A stretch of 64,000 nucleotides of DNA from Streptomyces sp. S.PB5 (GTDB lineage Bacteria > Actinomycetota > Actinomycetes > Streptomycetales > Streptomycetaceae): NCBI RefSeq assembly GCF_030403745.1, contig NZ_JAQMWP010000018.1, forward strand, positions 62,001-126,000, read 5' to 3'. Under the pieces are notes generated by a model. That model saw nothing but the letters and a program-made list of their open reading frames with translations, ran no database searches and had not been told where the DNA came from. Shown in pieces: positions 7,906 through 17,122 of the stretch. Positions within the stretch are counted from its first letter, which is position 1, and each line of letters opens with the position of its first letter. A program made the position numbers and the translations under genes.

Positions 7906-9023
7906 GGCAGCTCCCTGAGCACCGGCATCGTGCCGGCCAACAGGCCGGGCACGTCACCGGGCACGCCGTCGAGCTGCCACTGCCCGATCTGCACGGACGC
8001 TTCGACGACCATCCGGACCCGGTCGATCCGCCGCTCGTAGTAGCGCGTGAGCAGTTCCTCGTCCCATGCGGATGCACTGGTCAGCAGCTGGGACAGCACC
8101 CAGGCGTCCTCCACGGCCATCGCCGCGCCCTGGGCGATCGTGGGCGGGCAGCAGTGCGCGGCGTCGCCGACGAGGACGACCCGGCCCCGGTGCCAGGACC
8201 CCTCGACCAGCATCCGGTCGAACCAGGTGTAGTTCACCTGCGCCGGGTCGGTGATCGAGTCACGGATCTCGTCCCAGGCACCGCCGTAGCCCTCGGCGAG
8301 GCGGCGCATCTCCTGCGCGTAGGACTCGGGCGGGATCGTGGCGCGGTCGCGGCCGGCCTCCACCAGATAGGCGTAGACCGTGTCCTCGCTGGTGGGCGTG
8401 TAGCCGGCGATGTAGCAGGGGCCTCCGTGGGAGAGGACGCTGCACTCCACTCCGGCCGGGCGGGGCGCCGGGACCCGCCAGATGGCCATGCCGGTCGGCT
8501 CGGGTTTGACGTCGATGCCGATGGCGGCGCGGGTCGCGGAGTGCAGGCCGTCGGCGGCCACGACGAGGTCGTAGCGGCCCTCGGTGCCGTCACTGAACCG
8601 GACGGTCGCTGATGTGTCGTCCTGGGTGAGGATCTCGGCGGTGGTGCCGAGCCGGATGTTCGCGCCGGATGCCCGGACGGCGTCGACGAGGATGCGCTGG
8701 AGCACCGGGCGTTGCATGCCGAGGGTGGCGGGGAGGTCGTCTCCGCCGGTGCGCAGGACGTCGCCGACGTGCAGCACGGTGCCGTCGGGCGTCGTCAGCC
8801 CCAGGGCGTCGAAGCCGAAGCCGTGCTCGCGGACCTCGTCCCAGACGCCGATCTCGCGCAGCACGCGCAGGGCGTTGCCCTGAAGGGTGATGCCGGAGCC
8901 GCGTACGTTCCAGTCCGGCCTGACCTCGACGACGTCGACGTCGACGCCGGCCCGCCGCAGCAGCACGGTCATGACATTGCCGGAGGTGCCCCCTCCGATG
9001 ACCAGGACTCTCTTGCCTTCCAT
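7902..9023 (-). CDS. FAD-dependent aromatic hydroxylase (class A monooxygenase)
   Basis: A 373-residue PHBH-fold flavoprotein monooxygenase: GGGTSG at residues 10-15, the AADG (DG) motif at 156-159 and GDAAH at 286-290. These enzymes hydroxylate phenolic rings with NAD(P)H and O2, producing the catechol that the dioxygenase in this operon needs. The long open frame upstream of 9023 overlaps the cyclase gene in another phase and is not coding. The ATG at 9023 is 23 bp after the cyclase stop. The substrate is unknown. Confidence 0.88.
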   Translation of the reverse strand: MEGKRVLVIGGGTSGNVMTVLLRRAGVDVDVVEVRPDWNVRGSGITLQGNALRVLREIGVWDEVREHGFGFDALGLTTPDGTVLHVGDVLRTGGDDLPATLGMQRPVLQRILVDAVRASGANIRLGTTAEILTQDDTSATVRFSDGTEGRYDLVVAADGLHSATRAAIGIDVKPEPTGMAIWRVPAPRPAGVECSVLSHGGPCYIAGYTPTSEDTVYAYLVEAGRDRATIPPESYAQEMRRLAEGYGGAWDEIRDSITDPAQVNYTWFDRMLVEGSWHRGRVVLVGDAAHCCPPTIAQGAAMAVEDAWVLSQLLTSASAWDEELLTRYYERRIDRVRMVVEASVQIGQWQLDGVPGDVPGLLAGTMPVLRELP

Positions 9024-9046
9024 CGCCAACTCCTTTGTTGGGCAGG

Positions 9047-10018
9047 TCACTTGACGGCGACCGGATTGACGGGGGAGCCCACGGCTCCGGTGATGGGCAG
9101 GGGCGCGGCGGTGAGCCAGAACTCGTACACGCCGTCGCGGGCGCAGTCGTCCGCGAGGGTGTCGGGGTCCCACATCTCGCCGATGAGCAGGCCCATGTTG
9201 GGGATGACGACCTGGTGCAGCGGCTGGAAGGCGCCGTCGAACTCGTTCGGCCGTACCTCGAAGCCCCAGGTGTCGGTGGCGATCGCGGCGATCTCGCTCG
9301 TGTGCAGCCAGCCGGCGGTGGTGAAGGACAGGCCGGGAGAGTCTCCGCCCGCGTAGTCGCCCCAGCCCTCGCAGCGGGCGCGCGTCAGCCGTCCGGTGCG
9401 GACGACGACGATGTCCCCGCGGCCGACGGCCACGCCGTGCGCCTCGGCCGTCGCGGTCAGGTGTTCCTCGGTGATCGCGAAACCGTCCGGCAGTTCCCCG
9501 CGTTCGTCGCCGATCACCCGGCCGACATCGAGGAGGACTGCGCGCCCGGCGACGTACGGGGCCATGTGCTCGATGCCGGTGACCAGGTCGCCGTCGGAGG
9601 TGACGACCTTCTCGGCCGCCCGCCCGTTCCACGCCTTGCCGTGGTCGAAGATGTGCCCGAGCCCGTCCCATTGGGTGGAGCACTGCAGAGGCATCGCGAT
9701 CACGTCGTCGGCGCCGCCGATGCCGTGCGGGAAGCCCTGGTTGCCCAGGGCCGCGTCCGTGCCCGTGTCCAGCATGGTGTGGACGGGGTTGGTGCGGCGG
9801 CGCCAGCCCTTCTGCGGTCCGTTCATGTCGAACCGCTGCGACAGCGAGAAACTCACGCCCCTCCGCACCAGCGCGGCACCCTCGCGGCGCTTGGCCTCGT
9901 CGAGGAAGTTCAGGGTGCCGAGCACATCGTCCTCGCCCCAACGCCCCCAGTTGGAACACCGTTTGGCGGCCTCGGCGATCGCGCCCTCGGCGTCCGTGGG
10001 GTCGAGCGGGGCTGTCAC
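9047..10018 (-). CDS. Cyclase family protein (kynurenine formamidase-like hydrolase)
   Basis: A 323-residue member of the PF04199 cyclase family, which includes bacterial kynurenine formamidase and isatin hydrolase, metal-dependent hydrolases of amide or lactam bonds. A metal-site-like segment TQWDGLGHIF lies around residues 110-120. The GTG start at 10018 overlaps the stop of the upstream FAH gene. A ring-opening hydrolase early in the operon suggests that the growth substrate may contain an amide, lactam or lactone opened before hydroxylation. That is an inference. Confidence 0.82.
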   Translation of the reverse strand: MTAPLDPTDAEGAIAEAAKRCSNWGRWGEDDVLGTLNFLDEAKRREGAALVRRGVSFSLSQRFDMNGPQKGWRRRTNPVHTMLDTGTDAALGNQGFPHGIGGADDVIAMPLQCSTQWDGLGHIFDHGKAWNGRAAEKVVTSDGDLVTGIEHMAPYVAGRAVLLDVGRVIGDERGELPDGFAITEEHLTATAEAHGVAVGRGDIVVVRTGRLTRARCEGWGDYAGGDSPGLSFTTAGWLHTSEIAAIATDTWGFEVRPNEFDGAFQPLHQVVIPNMGLLIGEMWDPDTLADDCARDGVYEFWLTAAPLPITGAVGSPVNPVAVK

Positions 10019-11013
10019 GACACGGTCCCCTCGGCGACACAGCGGGTGCGCTGCGCGCCCAGACCCGTGATGGAGCCTTCCATGACGTCGCCGTCGCGCA
10101 GCAGCCGTCCCCAGTGCATGCCGTTGCCGGCCGGGCTGCCGGTGAGCACCAGGTCGCCGGGCAGGAGCCGGGAGGTCCGGGAGATGTACGACACCAGCCG
10201 TGCGATGCCGAAGAGCATGTCCTTGGTGGACTCGTCCTGCATGGTCTCGCCGTTGAGCTTCAGCGTGACCCGCAGGTCGCCCGGGTCGGCGATCGACTCG
10301 GCGGGCACGATCCACGGCCCGAGCGGGGTGAAACCCGGAGCGTTCTTGCAGCGCAGCCAGTCGGTACCGATGGCCTTCATGTCCCGGCGGAAGACGGTCG
10401 CCCGGTCGGTGAGGTCGTTGGCGATGGTGTACCCGGCCACGTACTCCAGGGCCTCCTCGACCGTCACCCGGTAGGCGGGCCTGGCGATGACGGCCGCCAA
10501 CTCCAGCTCCCAGTCGGGCTGTTCGGCCCAGTCCGGGAGTACGACGTCGTCGAAGGGGCCGGTGATCGCGCTCGGCAGGCCGATGAACACGTACGGCAGG
10601 TCCTCGGCCGCCCGCCGGTCCATGACCGCGGCGATCTCCGCGCGCGCCTCCTCCACGGTGCGGGGGTCGTCGGGGGAGCGGTGGGCGACCTCCAGGTCGA
10701 TCACGTGCTGCCGGTAGTTGGCGCCGGACTGGAAGACCTGGCGGGGCTCGACCGGCGCGTGCGCTCGCAGCTGCTCCAACGGCCGCCAGTCGGCCGTCTC
10801 GTCGGCCGCGAGCTCGTGCAGGCGAGGGAGCAACTCGTCCCAGCGCTCGAAGATCTCCCGGGCCGTCAGGACAGGCTCTGCGAGCGCCGTACGAAGATCC
10901 AGCACCCGCCCCTCGGGGAGCACGAGACCGGGGAAAGCCACCTGGTCAGAGGTGGAAAGGACGCCAAGGGCGAAGGGTCCGGAGAAGGACGGGGAAGCGG
11001 CTGCGGGTTTCAC
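10015..11013 (-). CDS. Fumarylacetoacetate hydrolase family protein
   Basis: A 332-residue FAH-fold enzyme with the conserved DWELELAAVI and NDLTDR segments that carry the metal-binding acidic residues. It is the promoter-proximal gene of the ten-gene operon and is divergent from the LysR gene at 11144. It is clearly different in sequence from the second FAH-fold gene at 4813, so the two probably act at different steps, for example a hydratase/isomerase and a C-C hydrolase. Confidence 0.88.
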   Translation of the reverse strand: MKPAAASPSFSGPFALGVLSTSDQVAFPGLVLPEGRVLDLRTALAEPVLTAREIFERWDELLPRLHELAADETADWRPLEQLRAHAPVEPRQVFQSGANYRQHVIDLEVAHRSPDDPRTVEEARAEIAAVMDRRAAEDLPYVFIGLPSAITGPFDDVVLPDWAEQPDWELELAAVIARPAYRVTVEEALEYVAGYTIANDLTDRATVFRRDMKAIGTDWLRCKNAPGFTPLGPWIVPAESIADPGDLRVTLKLNGETMQDESTKDMLFGIARLVSYISRTSRLLPGDLVLTGSPAGNGMHWGRLLRDGDVMEGSITGLGAQRTRCVAEGTVS

Positions 11014-11082
11014 TGGTATGTCCTCCAGATTGCGGTGGGACCAATGTGGCCCTCACCGAGTAATCTGGGAAATCGATTCTTT

Positions 11083-11097
11083 AGATGCTGATCATCT
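11083..11097. promoter_or_regulatory. Candidate LysR-type operator
   Basis: AGATG-N5-CATCT, a perfect 5-bp inverted repeat in the 130-bp gap between the operon's first gene and the divergent LysR gene. It fits the short-dyad, T-N11-A style of LysR binding sites and would control both promoters. Confidence 0.45.
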
Positions 11098-11143
11098 GTG
11101 CTGCAAATGTCTCCGCCGCAAGCGGCCTCACTCTGGAGGCGTC

Positions 11144-12085
11144 GTGTCCCTCTCCGGCCTCGATCTCAATCTCGTCCTGTCCTTGCGGGCCCTGCTGGAG
11201 GAACGCAACGTCACGCGTGCCGGTCAGCGCGTCGGGCTCAGTCAGCCGGCGATGAGCGCGGCCCTGGCTCGCCTGCGCCGCCACTTCGATGACGAGCTGC
11301 TCGCGCGCGTCGGCAAGCAGTACGAACTGACCGCCCTCGGCCGCGCTCTGCTGGACCGCGCCTCGACCGCCTGCGACCTGCTGGAACGGGTCTTCAGCAG
11401 CAGGGCCGACTTCGCCCCGGGCAGCGAGGAGCACGAGTTCACCCTGCTCACCTCCGACTACGCGCTCAGCGTCTTCGGCGCCGAGCTCGCCCAGCGGGTG
11501 CACGCCGAGGCCCCCGGGGTACGGCTGCGCTTCCAGCGGACGCCCGGCGACGTCACGGAGGACACCGAAACACTGCTCAGAACGGCCGACGGACTGTTCA
11601 TGCCGCACGGTGTCATCAGCGGATTTCCCGCCGTGGAACTGTTCGCCGACCGCTGGGTCTTCCTCGTCGCCGAGACCAACGACGAGGTCGGCGACCGGCT
11701 CACCATGGATGACCTGGCACGGTTGCCCTGGGTCGCCTACCAACGCACCTACGACGCCCCGGCCGCCCGGCAGTTGAGCATGCTCGGCATCGAACCGCAC
11801 GTCGAGGTCTCCGTCGACAGCTTCCAGGCGCTGCCCTTCCTGGTCGCCGGCACCCACCGGATCGCTCTGGTTCAGCAGCGCCTGGCCGAGCTGCTGCGGG
11901 GAGTGGCAGCCGTACGCCTCATGGAACCTCCCTACGCGGCGGTCCCTCTCCAGGAGGCACTGTGGTGGCACCCGGTGCACACCCACGACGCGGCCCACAT
12001 CTGGCTGCGCGAGACCGCGGCCCGCGTGGGAGCGGAGCTGGCCGCCTCCGAGCCCGGCCGTATCGTCACGGTCGCACCGAGATAG
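11144..12085 (+). CDS. LysR family transcriptional regulator of the catabolic operon
   Basis: A 313-residue LysR regulator with an N-terminal winged HTH (GLDLNLVLSLRALLEERNVT onward, residues about 3-65) and a periplasmic-binding-protein-like effector domain. The start is the GTG at 11144 just after GGAGG; the open frame upstream is not coding. The N-terminus resembles the NodD/NahR-like branch that responds to aromatic compounds. It is divergent from the operon 1859-11013 and probably activates it with a pathway intermediate as co-inducer. Confidence 0.88.
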   Translation: MSLSGLDLNLVLSLRALLEERNVTRAGQRVGLSQPAMSAALARLRRHFDDELLARVGKQYELTALGRALLDRASTACDLLERVFSSRADFAPGSEEHEFTLLTSDYALSVFGAELAQRVHAEAPGVRLRFQRTPGDVTEDTETLLRTADGLFMPHGVISGFPAVELFADRWVFLVAETNDEVGDRLTMDDLARLPWVAYQRTYDAPAARQLSMLGIEPHVEVSVDSFQALPFLVAGTHRIALVQQRLAELLRGVAAVRLMEPPYAAVPLQEALWWHPVHTHDAAHIWLRETAARVGAELAASEPGRIVTVAPR

Positions 12086-12372
12086 CGGGCTCCTACAGGT
12101 GCTCAGTATCCAGGACGCGAATGATCCACATCTTCGATATCGATCGGATGAGGGCTAGGCAGGACCTCTCCGCTGGCCCATAGTCGTCTCAACCCGGCGC
12201 CGGAGCCCTACCGCCACCCGCTGCCGGGACCGCGCAGGCGCCCGGCGAGCCGGCCCGCCGCGACGCCCGGCAGCCATCGGCACCCCTGCGAACCTGCCAC
12301 CGGTACCTGGCGGCCCGACCGCGACCGCCGCACCGCCCGTCCCCCTCCCGACATGCCACGTGGAGTTCCCGC

Positions 12373-13659
12373 ATGCCCGCACCCGTGCCCCCGCTCCCTT
12401 CCCCGCCCCCCGCAGCTGTCGCAGACACCCCGTCCGAGCACACCGTGTCCGGCCCCGGCCACCGGCTTCGCCTCACGCTGCTGATGGCCGGCGCCTGTCT
12501 GCCCATCCTGGGCGCCGTGCTCATCGCCCCCGTCCTGCCCCAGATGGAGGACCACTTCGCCGGCGCACCGGGCGCCGACGCGCTCGTCCCCATGGCCCTG
12601 ACCATCCCCGCCCTCTCCCTGGCGCTGCTGGCCCCCTTCGCCGGCGTCCTCGTCGACCGACTCGGCCGCAAACGCCTGCTCGTCGTCTCGACCGTGCTGT
12701 ACGCGGTCCTCGGCACCGCCCCGCTGTGGCTGGACTCCCTCGGTGCCATCGTCGCCAGCCGCGCCCTCGTCGGTGTCGCCGAAGCCGCCATCATGACCTG
12801 CAGCACCACGCTGATCGGCGACTACTACTCCGGCCGGCAACGCGACCGCTACCTCGCGATGCAGACGATGTGCGCCTCGATCTCCGCGACGGCCTTCTTC
12901 GTGCTGGGCGGCGCGGCCGGATCGGCCGGCTGGCGTGCACCGTTCTGGGCCTACGCCGTGAGCCTGCTGCTCGCCCCCGCCATGGCCGCTTTCCTGCCCC
13001 AGCCCCGACCGGCCGACCGCGCGGACGAGCCTGCCACCACCGCCGCGGAACCGATGGCCGAGCGGCCCTTCCCCTGGCGTGCGTTGGCCGGCACGTGCGC
13101 GCTGACCCTCTTCGGCGCCGTCCTCTTCTACACCGTCCAGGTGGAGATGGCGTTCCTCCTGGACGACATGGGCGTGAGCAGCTCCGGCGTGATCGGACTG
13201 GCCACCGCCTGCTCCAGCGCCGCGGTCGTGATCGGCGCCGTCGTCTTCACCAAGGCCGGCCGCAGCCCGCAAGCCTGGCTGCCCACCGCCTTCGGTCTGT
13301 CAGCCCTCGGCTTCGCGGTGATCTGGCTCGCCCCCGACCCCGTCGTACTGACCATCGGTGCCGTGATCAACTGCCTCGGCAGCGGCATCATGCTACCGAG
13401 CCTGCTCACCCTCGCCATGTCCCAGCTCCACTACGCCGACCGCGGCCGCGGCACCGGTCTGTGGACGGGCTCCTTCTTCCTCGGCCAGTTCATCTGCCCG
13501 CTCGTGGTTCTGGCGCTCACCTCCGCGGCCGGCACCCTGGCGAACGCCCTGGGCATGCTCGCCCTCGCCGGGGCCGTCGCCGCCGCCGCACTCGGCCTCG
13601 CCGCCCGACGCCGCCGGACGGGAGCCGCCTCGGAGCCGATCCGGCAGATGGCGGGCTGA
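12373..13659 (+). CDS. MFS transporter
   Basis: A 428-residue major facilitator superfamily permease with about 12 membrane helices and the loop 2-3 signature GVLVDRLGRKRLLV near residues 95-110. The long hydrophilic N-terminus (about 30 residues, Pro-rich) makes the exact start uncertain. It lies 287 bp after the LysR gene on the same strand. It may import the operon's substrate or export toxic intermediates; efflux of an unrelated drug cannot be excluded. The gap 12086-12372 shows no gene. Confidence 0.85.
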   Translation: MPAPVPPLPSPPPAAVADTPSEHTVSGPGHRLRLTLLMAGACLPILGAVLIAPVLPQMEDHFAGAPGADALVPMALTIPALSLALLAPFAGVLVDRLGRKRLLVVSTVLYAVLGTAPLWLDSLGAIVASRALVGVAEAAIMTCSTTLIGDYYSGRQRDRYLAMQTMCASISATAFFVLGGAAGSAGWRAPFWAYAVSLLLAPAMAAFLPQPRPADRADEPATTAAEPMAERPFPWRALAGTCALTLFGAVLFYTVQVEMAFLLDDMGVSSSGVIGLATACSSAAVVIGAVVFTKAGRSPQAWLPTAFGLSALGFAVIWLAPDPVVLTIGAVINCLGSGIMLPSLLTLAMSQLHYADRGRGTGLWTGSFFLGQFICPLVVLALTSAAGTLANALGMLALAGAVAAAALGLAARRRRTGAASEPIRQMAG

Positions 13660-13893
13660 CCCGCCACGGCGCCGATCCACCACGAGAACCGCACACCCGT
13701 CGAGATCGGCATCGCGCACGTCCCCGCGATGCCGATCACCATCACGCCGCGGACGTCGCACGACGCCCCCAGGACAGCGACTGCTCGTGGGCACACCGCA
13801 GCCTGCCACCCGCAGCGAGGAGGCGGCCATCGCCTACCTCACTGCCGTGACGGCGCCGACCTGACGGGACAGACACCGGGGCCCGCCCGGAGC

Positions 13894-14366
13894 TCAGTGG
13901 GCGTGGTCGTCGCCGAAGCGCTCGGAGAGCTCGAACATGCTGCCCCACGGATCGCGGAAGAAGGCGAGGCGGGCGCTGATGTCGTCGATCTCGAACGGGG
14001 GTTGACGATGTCCACTCCGCGGGCGCGCAGTTCCTCGAGCGCGGCGTCGACGTCGTCCACGGACAGGCACACGTGGTTGTAGCCGTTCACGCCGAGGCTC
14101 GCGTCGACGTCGCCGAACCGGGGCTGGGCAGTGGCACCGGGGTCGCCGAGGATCTCCAGCCGGAAGTCGTCCTGAGCGGGCGGCAGCGCGTAGGCGAGGG
14201 TCAAGTCGCCGTACGGCCACACCTGCAGCACTCGCCGGCCCATCGTGTCGACCCAGAACGACCGGGTCGCCTCGAAGTCGGGGTACCGGATGCCGGTGTG
14301 GTGGCCGCGTACCGAGGCGAACGGCGAACGACAGCGGCGCCGGGGCGCGCTCGCCACTGCATGCAT
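13894..14366 (-). pseudogene. VOC family protein, frameshifted
   Basis: The N-terminal part (HHTGIRYPDFEATRSFW onward) reads in one frame up to VDIVNP. The matching C-terminal part (PFEIDDISARLAFFRDPWG to the stop at 13894) reads in the next frame. The break falls in a run of five G at 13997-14001; one extra base restores a normal glyoxalase/bleomycin-resistance-like protein. This is either a real loss of function or a homopolymer sequencing error. Confidence 0.75.
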
Positions 14367-14531
14367 TCGAGGAACGCCTGGGGGTTCGGTTGCCGGGATG
14401 TGGGGGCCTGGCCAGGGCTGTGTCTGGTCTCGGCGTCAGCCGAAGCCTTTATGAGCCCCGGTGATGGGCGGTGACGTGCTCAACTACTGTCGGCCTGGGC
14501 ACGTCACGGGCGTGGAGGTAAGGGGGAGGGT

Positions 14532-15374
14532 ATGGAGCTGCCGGAGCTGCGTCGTGGGGTTGAGGCGGCACGGGCGGTTGCTGCGGAGCTGGGCCTTCAG
14601 GCCGACGGGATGGTCGTCATCAACAACTCGGACCGTGTGGTGCTGCGCCTGGTCCCGTGTGATGTTGTGGCTCGGGTCGCCCCACAGCGGCATCTTGCTG
14701 ATCTGGAGTTCGAGGTAGGGGTTGCGTGCCGTCTCACCGATGTCGGTGCTCCGGTTGCTGAACTCGAGCCTCGGGTCGAGCCGCGCGTGTATGTGCGTGA
14801 CGCTTTCGCCATTTCGTTTTGGACCTACTACGAGCCTGTGGGGTCACAGATCGCGGCGGCCGACTACGCAGAGGTGCTCATGCGGCACCATGCCGCCCTG
14901 CGCCGGATCGATCTGGACGCGCCGCACTTCACCGATCGGGTCGCTGGGGCGCTCAGAGAGGTGGACGACCGGAAGCGCTCCCCAGAACTGCCCGACTCGG
15001 ACCGGCAGTTCCTCAGCAGCACACTCAGGGGACTGAGCGCTGCGATCAGCACTGAGAATGCCGATGATCAGCTGTTGCATGGCGAGCCGCATCCGGGCAA
15101 CCTCCTCCATACGAGGAGAGGGCCGCTCTTCGTGGACCTTGCCACGTGCTGCCGTGGGCCGATCGAGTTCGACCTCGCCCATGCGCCCGAAGAAGTGGGC
15201 AAGCTCTATGCGGGGTGTGACCACGAGCTGGTTCACCGGTGCCGGGCCCTGAACTGGGCGATGTTCTCGGCCTGGCGCTGGCGTCGGGATGACCAGTTGC
15301 CCGGCCGGAGCCACTGGAGGGTGGAGGGGCTCAACCGGGTTCGTGTTGCACTCGATCGGTGCGGGCCGGGCTGA
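14532..15374 (+). CDS. Phosphotransferase (APH-like kinase fold)
   Basis: A 280-residue protein of the aminoglycoside phosphotransferase/homoserine kinase fold. The catalytic loop reads HGEPHPGN (about residue 186), with Glu where the classical enzymes have the catalytic Asp, and FVDLATC supplies the Mg-binding Asp. I believe this Glu variant occurs in other actinobacterial homologues, so it may define a subfamily rather than a defect. A strong purine-rich RBS precedes 14532. It is isolated from other genes, and its substrate (drug or metabolite) is unknown. Confidence 0.8.
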   Translation: MELPELRRGVEAARAVAAELGLQADGMVVINNSDRVVLRLVPCDVVARVAPQRHLADLEFEVGVACRLTDVGAPVAELEPRVEPRVYVRDAFAISFWTYYEPVGSQIAAADYAEVLMRHHAALRRIDLDAPHFTDRVAGALREVDDRKRSPELPDSDRQFLSSTLRGLSAAISTENADDQLLHGEPHPGNLLHTRRGPLFVDLATCCRGPIEFDLAHAPEEVGKLYAGCDHELVHRCRALNWAMFSAWRWRRDDQLPGRSHWRVEGLNRVRVALDRCGPG

Positions 15375-15566
15375 ACTCAAGACAAAGGGTCCTCGGCGAC
15401 GGTGTCCGCGGCTGGGGCATGGAGCAGTGCGGCCGGGTAGATGGTGGTGGCCGTGCCGCACCCCCGAGCGGGTGCGCGAAGCGCGCGTCGGGTCTTCTCA
15501 CGCGGTCGGCGGCCCATTGCCGTCGGAGCCGCGAAGACGGAGCCGCGAGGACGGCGACGGGTCCGG

Positions 15567-15989
15567 TCATGAACGATCGGACGGCCCCGTGGCGGTCTGC
15601 GTCGCGAGGAGCGGTTCGAGTTGGGCGGCCCACTCCGGGTGCATGGCGGCCTTCTTCTCGTGCAGCGCCATGATCTCGCCGGCCAGCTCGGGGGACATGT
15701 CGTCGGAGAGGTCGGGGCCGATGGAGATCTTGGCCAGGTGCGGGATGATTTCGGGGTCTCCCGCCAGGTGAACCGGGTCGTGCATGTACCGCTCGAGGGC
15801 CGCCAGGTCCTCGATGCCCACGCAGTAGGCGTGGGTGAGGCCTTCGGCGGGATCGCCCAAGCTCTGCCCGACGGTTGCGAACGAGACCGACTCGACGGAC
15901 GCCGTTCGCCGCATCAGCGCGAGCACCTGGGCCTTCTGCTCCTCGGTCGTCCCGTCCTTGAAGGCGAAGCGCAGCGTGTGAACGATCAT
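15567..15989 (-). CDS. Dabb family protein
   Basis: A 140-residue protein with an N-terminal stress-responsive dimeric alpha/beta barrel (Dabb) domain starting MIVHTLRFAF. Members include small cyclases and stress proteins; many are uncharacterised. The C-terminal 40 residues are extra to the barrel. It is divergent from a TetR gene at 16063, with a TGAACT-N4-AGTTCA operator between them, so it is probably under TetR repression. Confidence 0.82.
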   Translation of the reverse strand: MIVHTLRFAFKDGTTEEQKAQVLALMRRTASVESVSFATVGQSLGDPAEGLTHAYCVGIEDLAALERYMHDPVHLAGDPEIIPHLAKISIGPDLSDDMSPELAGEIMALHEKKAAMHPEWAAQLEPLLATQTATGPSDRS

Positions 15990-16007
15990 GGTTTCCCACC
16001 CTTGAAT

Positions 16008-16023
16008 TGAACTAAACAGTTCA
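16008..16023. promoter_or_regulatory. TetR-type operator
   Basis: TGAACT-AAAC-AGTTCA, a perfect 6-bp dyad in the 73-bp gap between the divergent Dabb and TetR genes. It is 19 bp upstream of the Dabb start and would cover that promoter. Confidence 0.6.
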
Positions 16024-16062
16024 GTAAATCTTCCATACCGGTGTTGAAGTTAGAATGAACCC

Positions 16063-16716
16063 ATGAGTTCAACAGCGTCAACCGGGGGCAGGGGCGTCTC
16101 GCGCGGGCGGGTCGACAAGCGACAGGCGATCTTGGACGCCGCGTTCGCCGTCTTCGCGCGGCGCGGATACGCACAGGCCTGCGTCCAGGAGATCGCGGAG
16201 GAGGCGCGCGTCGCCAAACCGACCGTCTACAACCACCTGAACGACAAGGAGACCCTCTTCCGCCACACCATCGAGGCGGCGGCCGACACCCTGATGGCGG
16301 AGAACCTCGCGGTCGTCGAGCGGCTGCGCGAGCGAGCCCCGGACGACGACCTGCGTGTGGCGCTCGTGGACCTGGCCCAACGGCTGTTGCGGATCTGCTG
16401 CGGTGAACGCGCCCGCGCGCTGCGCTGGTTGACCTACGCCCAGGTGGCTCAATTCCCCGATCTGATCGAGACCGTGCAAGAGCGCACCGCGCACCGTCCC
16501 CGCGCGGCGCTCGCCGATCGGCTGGCCCGCCTCTCACTCGCCGGCCGCCTGCGCCCATGCGACCCGGAGCAGGCCGCCGAACACTTCTTCGCCCTGCTCA
16601 CCGGCCCTTTGGAGTTGCGCTCGCGGCTGGGCACCCGTCGCGTCCCCGCCGCCGAGCTCCGCGTCATCGCGAATGCGGCCGTGGACGCCTTCCTGCGCGC
16701 GTACGGGGGCGATTGA
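16063..16716 (+). CDS. TetR family transcriptional regulator
   Basis: A 217-residue TetR regulator. The HTH covers about residues 18-64 (RQAILDAAFAVF, then VAKPTVYNHLNDKETLF). The C-terminal half resembles the TetR_C_7/AefR-like group. It is divergent from the Dabb gene and is its likely regulator through the dyad at 16008-16023. Confidence 0.9.
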   Translation: MSSTASTGGRGVSRGRVDKRQAILDAAFAVFARRGYAQACVQEIAEEARVAKPTVYNHLNDKETLFRHTIEAAADTLMAENLAVVERLRERAPDDDLRVALVDLAQRLLRICCGERARALRWLTYAQVAQFPDLIETVQERTAHRPRAALADRLARLSLAGRLRPCDPEQAAEHFFALLTGPLELRSRLGTRRVPAAELRVIANAAVDAFLRAYGGD

Positions 16717-17057
16717 ACTGAGCGATGGCCACCTTCGCGTGGTCGCTCGCCCACCTCAGGTCAGGCAGCACCGCGCTGCCCCCAAAGGGGGACGTACATG
16801 ACACCTCCTCAGAACGTCACGCCCATACCGTGGACCGGCGCGCTGATCCGGCTGCTCGCTGTCGCTACCGGGCGCGCCTCTCGCTGCTCATCGCCGACGC
16901 TGGACTCGGTCATGGGAGGAGGCGCGCGAGCCTGTCACGAGATCGGTGTTCTGAAGCCGTCCGCGGTGCGGGAGGGTGGCAAAGGCCCGGGCGCTGTGGC
17001 CGAATGCGGCGCCTAACGGATCCCTTCCAAGGCGGAAATGATTCCGTAACGCCAGCG
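16717..17057. other. Intergenic, no gene recognised
   Basis: Short open frames here have no recognisable domain and unusual codon use for this genome. The stretch ends at the large inverted repeat upstream of the glutamine synthetase-like gene and presumably holds that promoter. Confidence 0.5.
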
Positions 17058-17098
17058 GTGTCTACTCTCATGCAACAAGGATTCATTAGAGTAGACAC
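17058..17098. promoter_or_regulatory. Inverted repeat upstream of the amine-utilisation operon
   Basis: Perfect 11-bp arms, GTGTCTACTCT (17058-17068) and AGAGTAGACAC (17088-17098), separated by 19 bp. The second arm ends 24 bp before the predicted start at 17123. It could be an operator for the XRE-cupin regulator encoded at the operon's end, or a 5' leader hairpin. Confidence 0.6.
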
Positions 17099-17122
17099 CT
17101 TCTGATGGGCAGGGAGGGTTCC

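Noticed and set aside
16725..17105. A 126-codon plus-strand ORF before the ligase
   Set aside because: No domain or RBS, and it runs through the inverted repeat and regulatory region.
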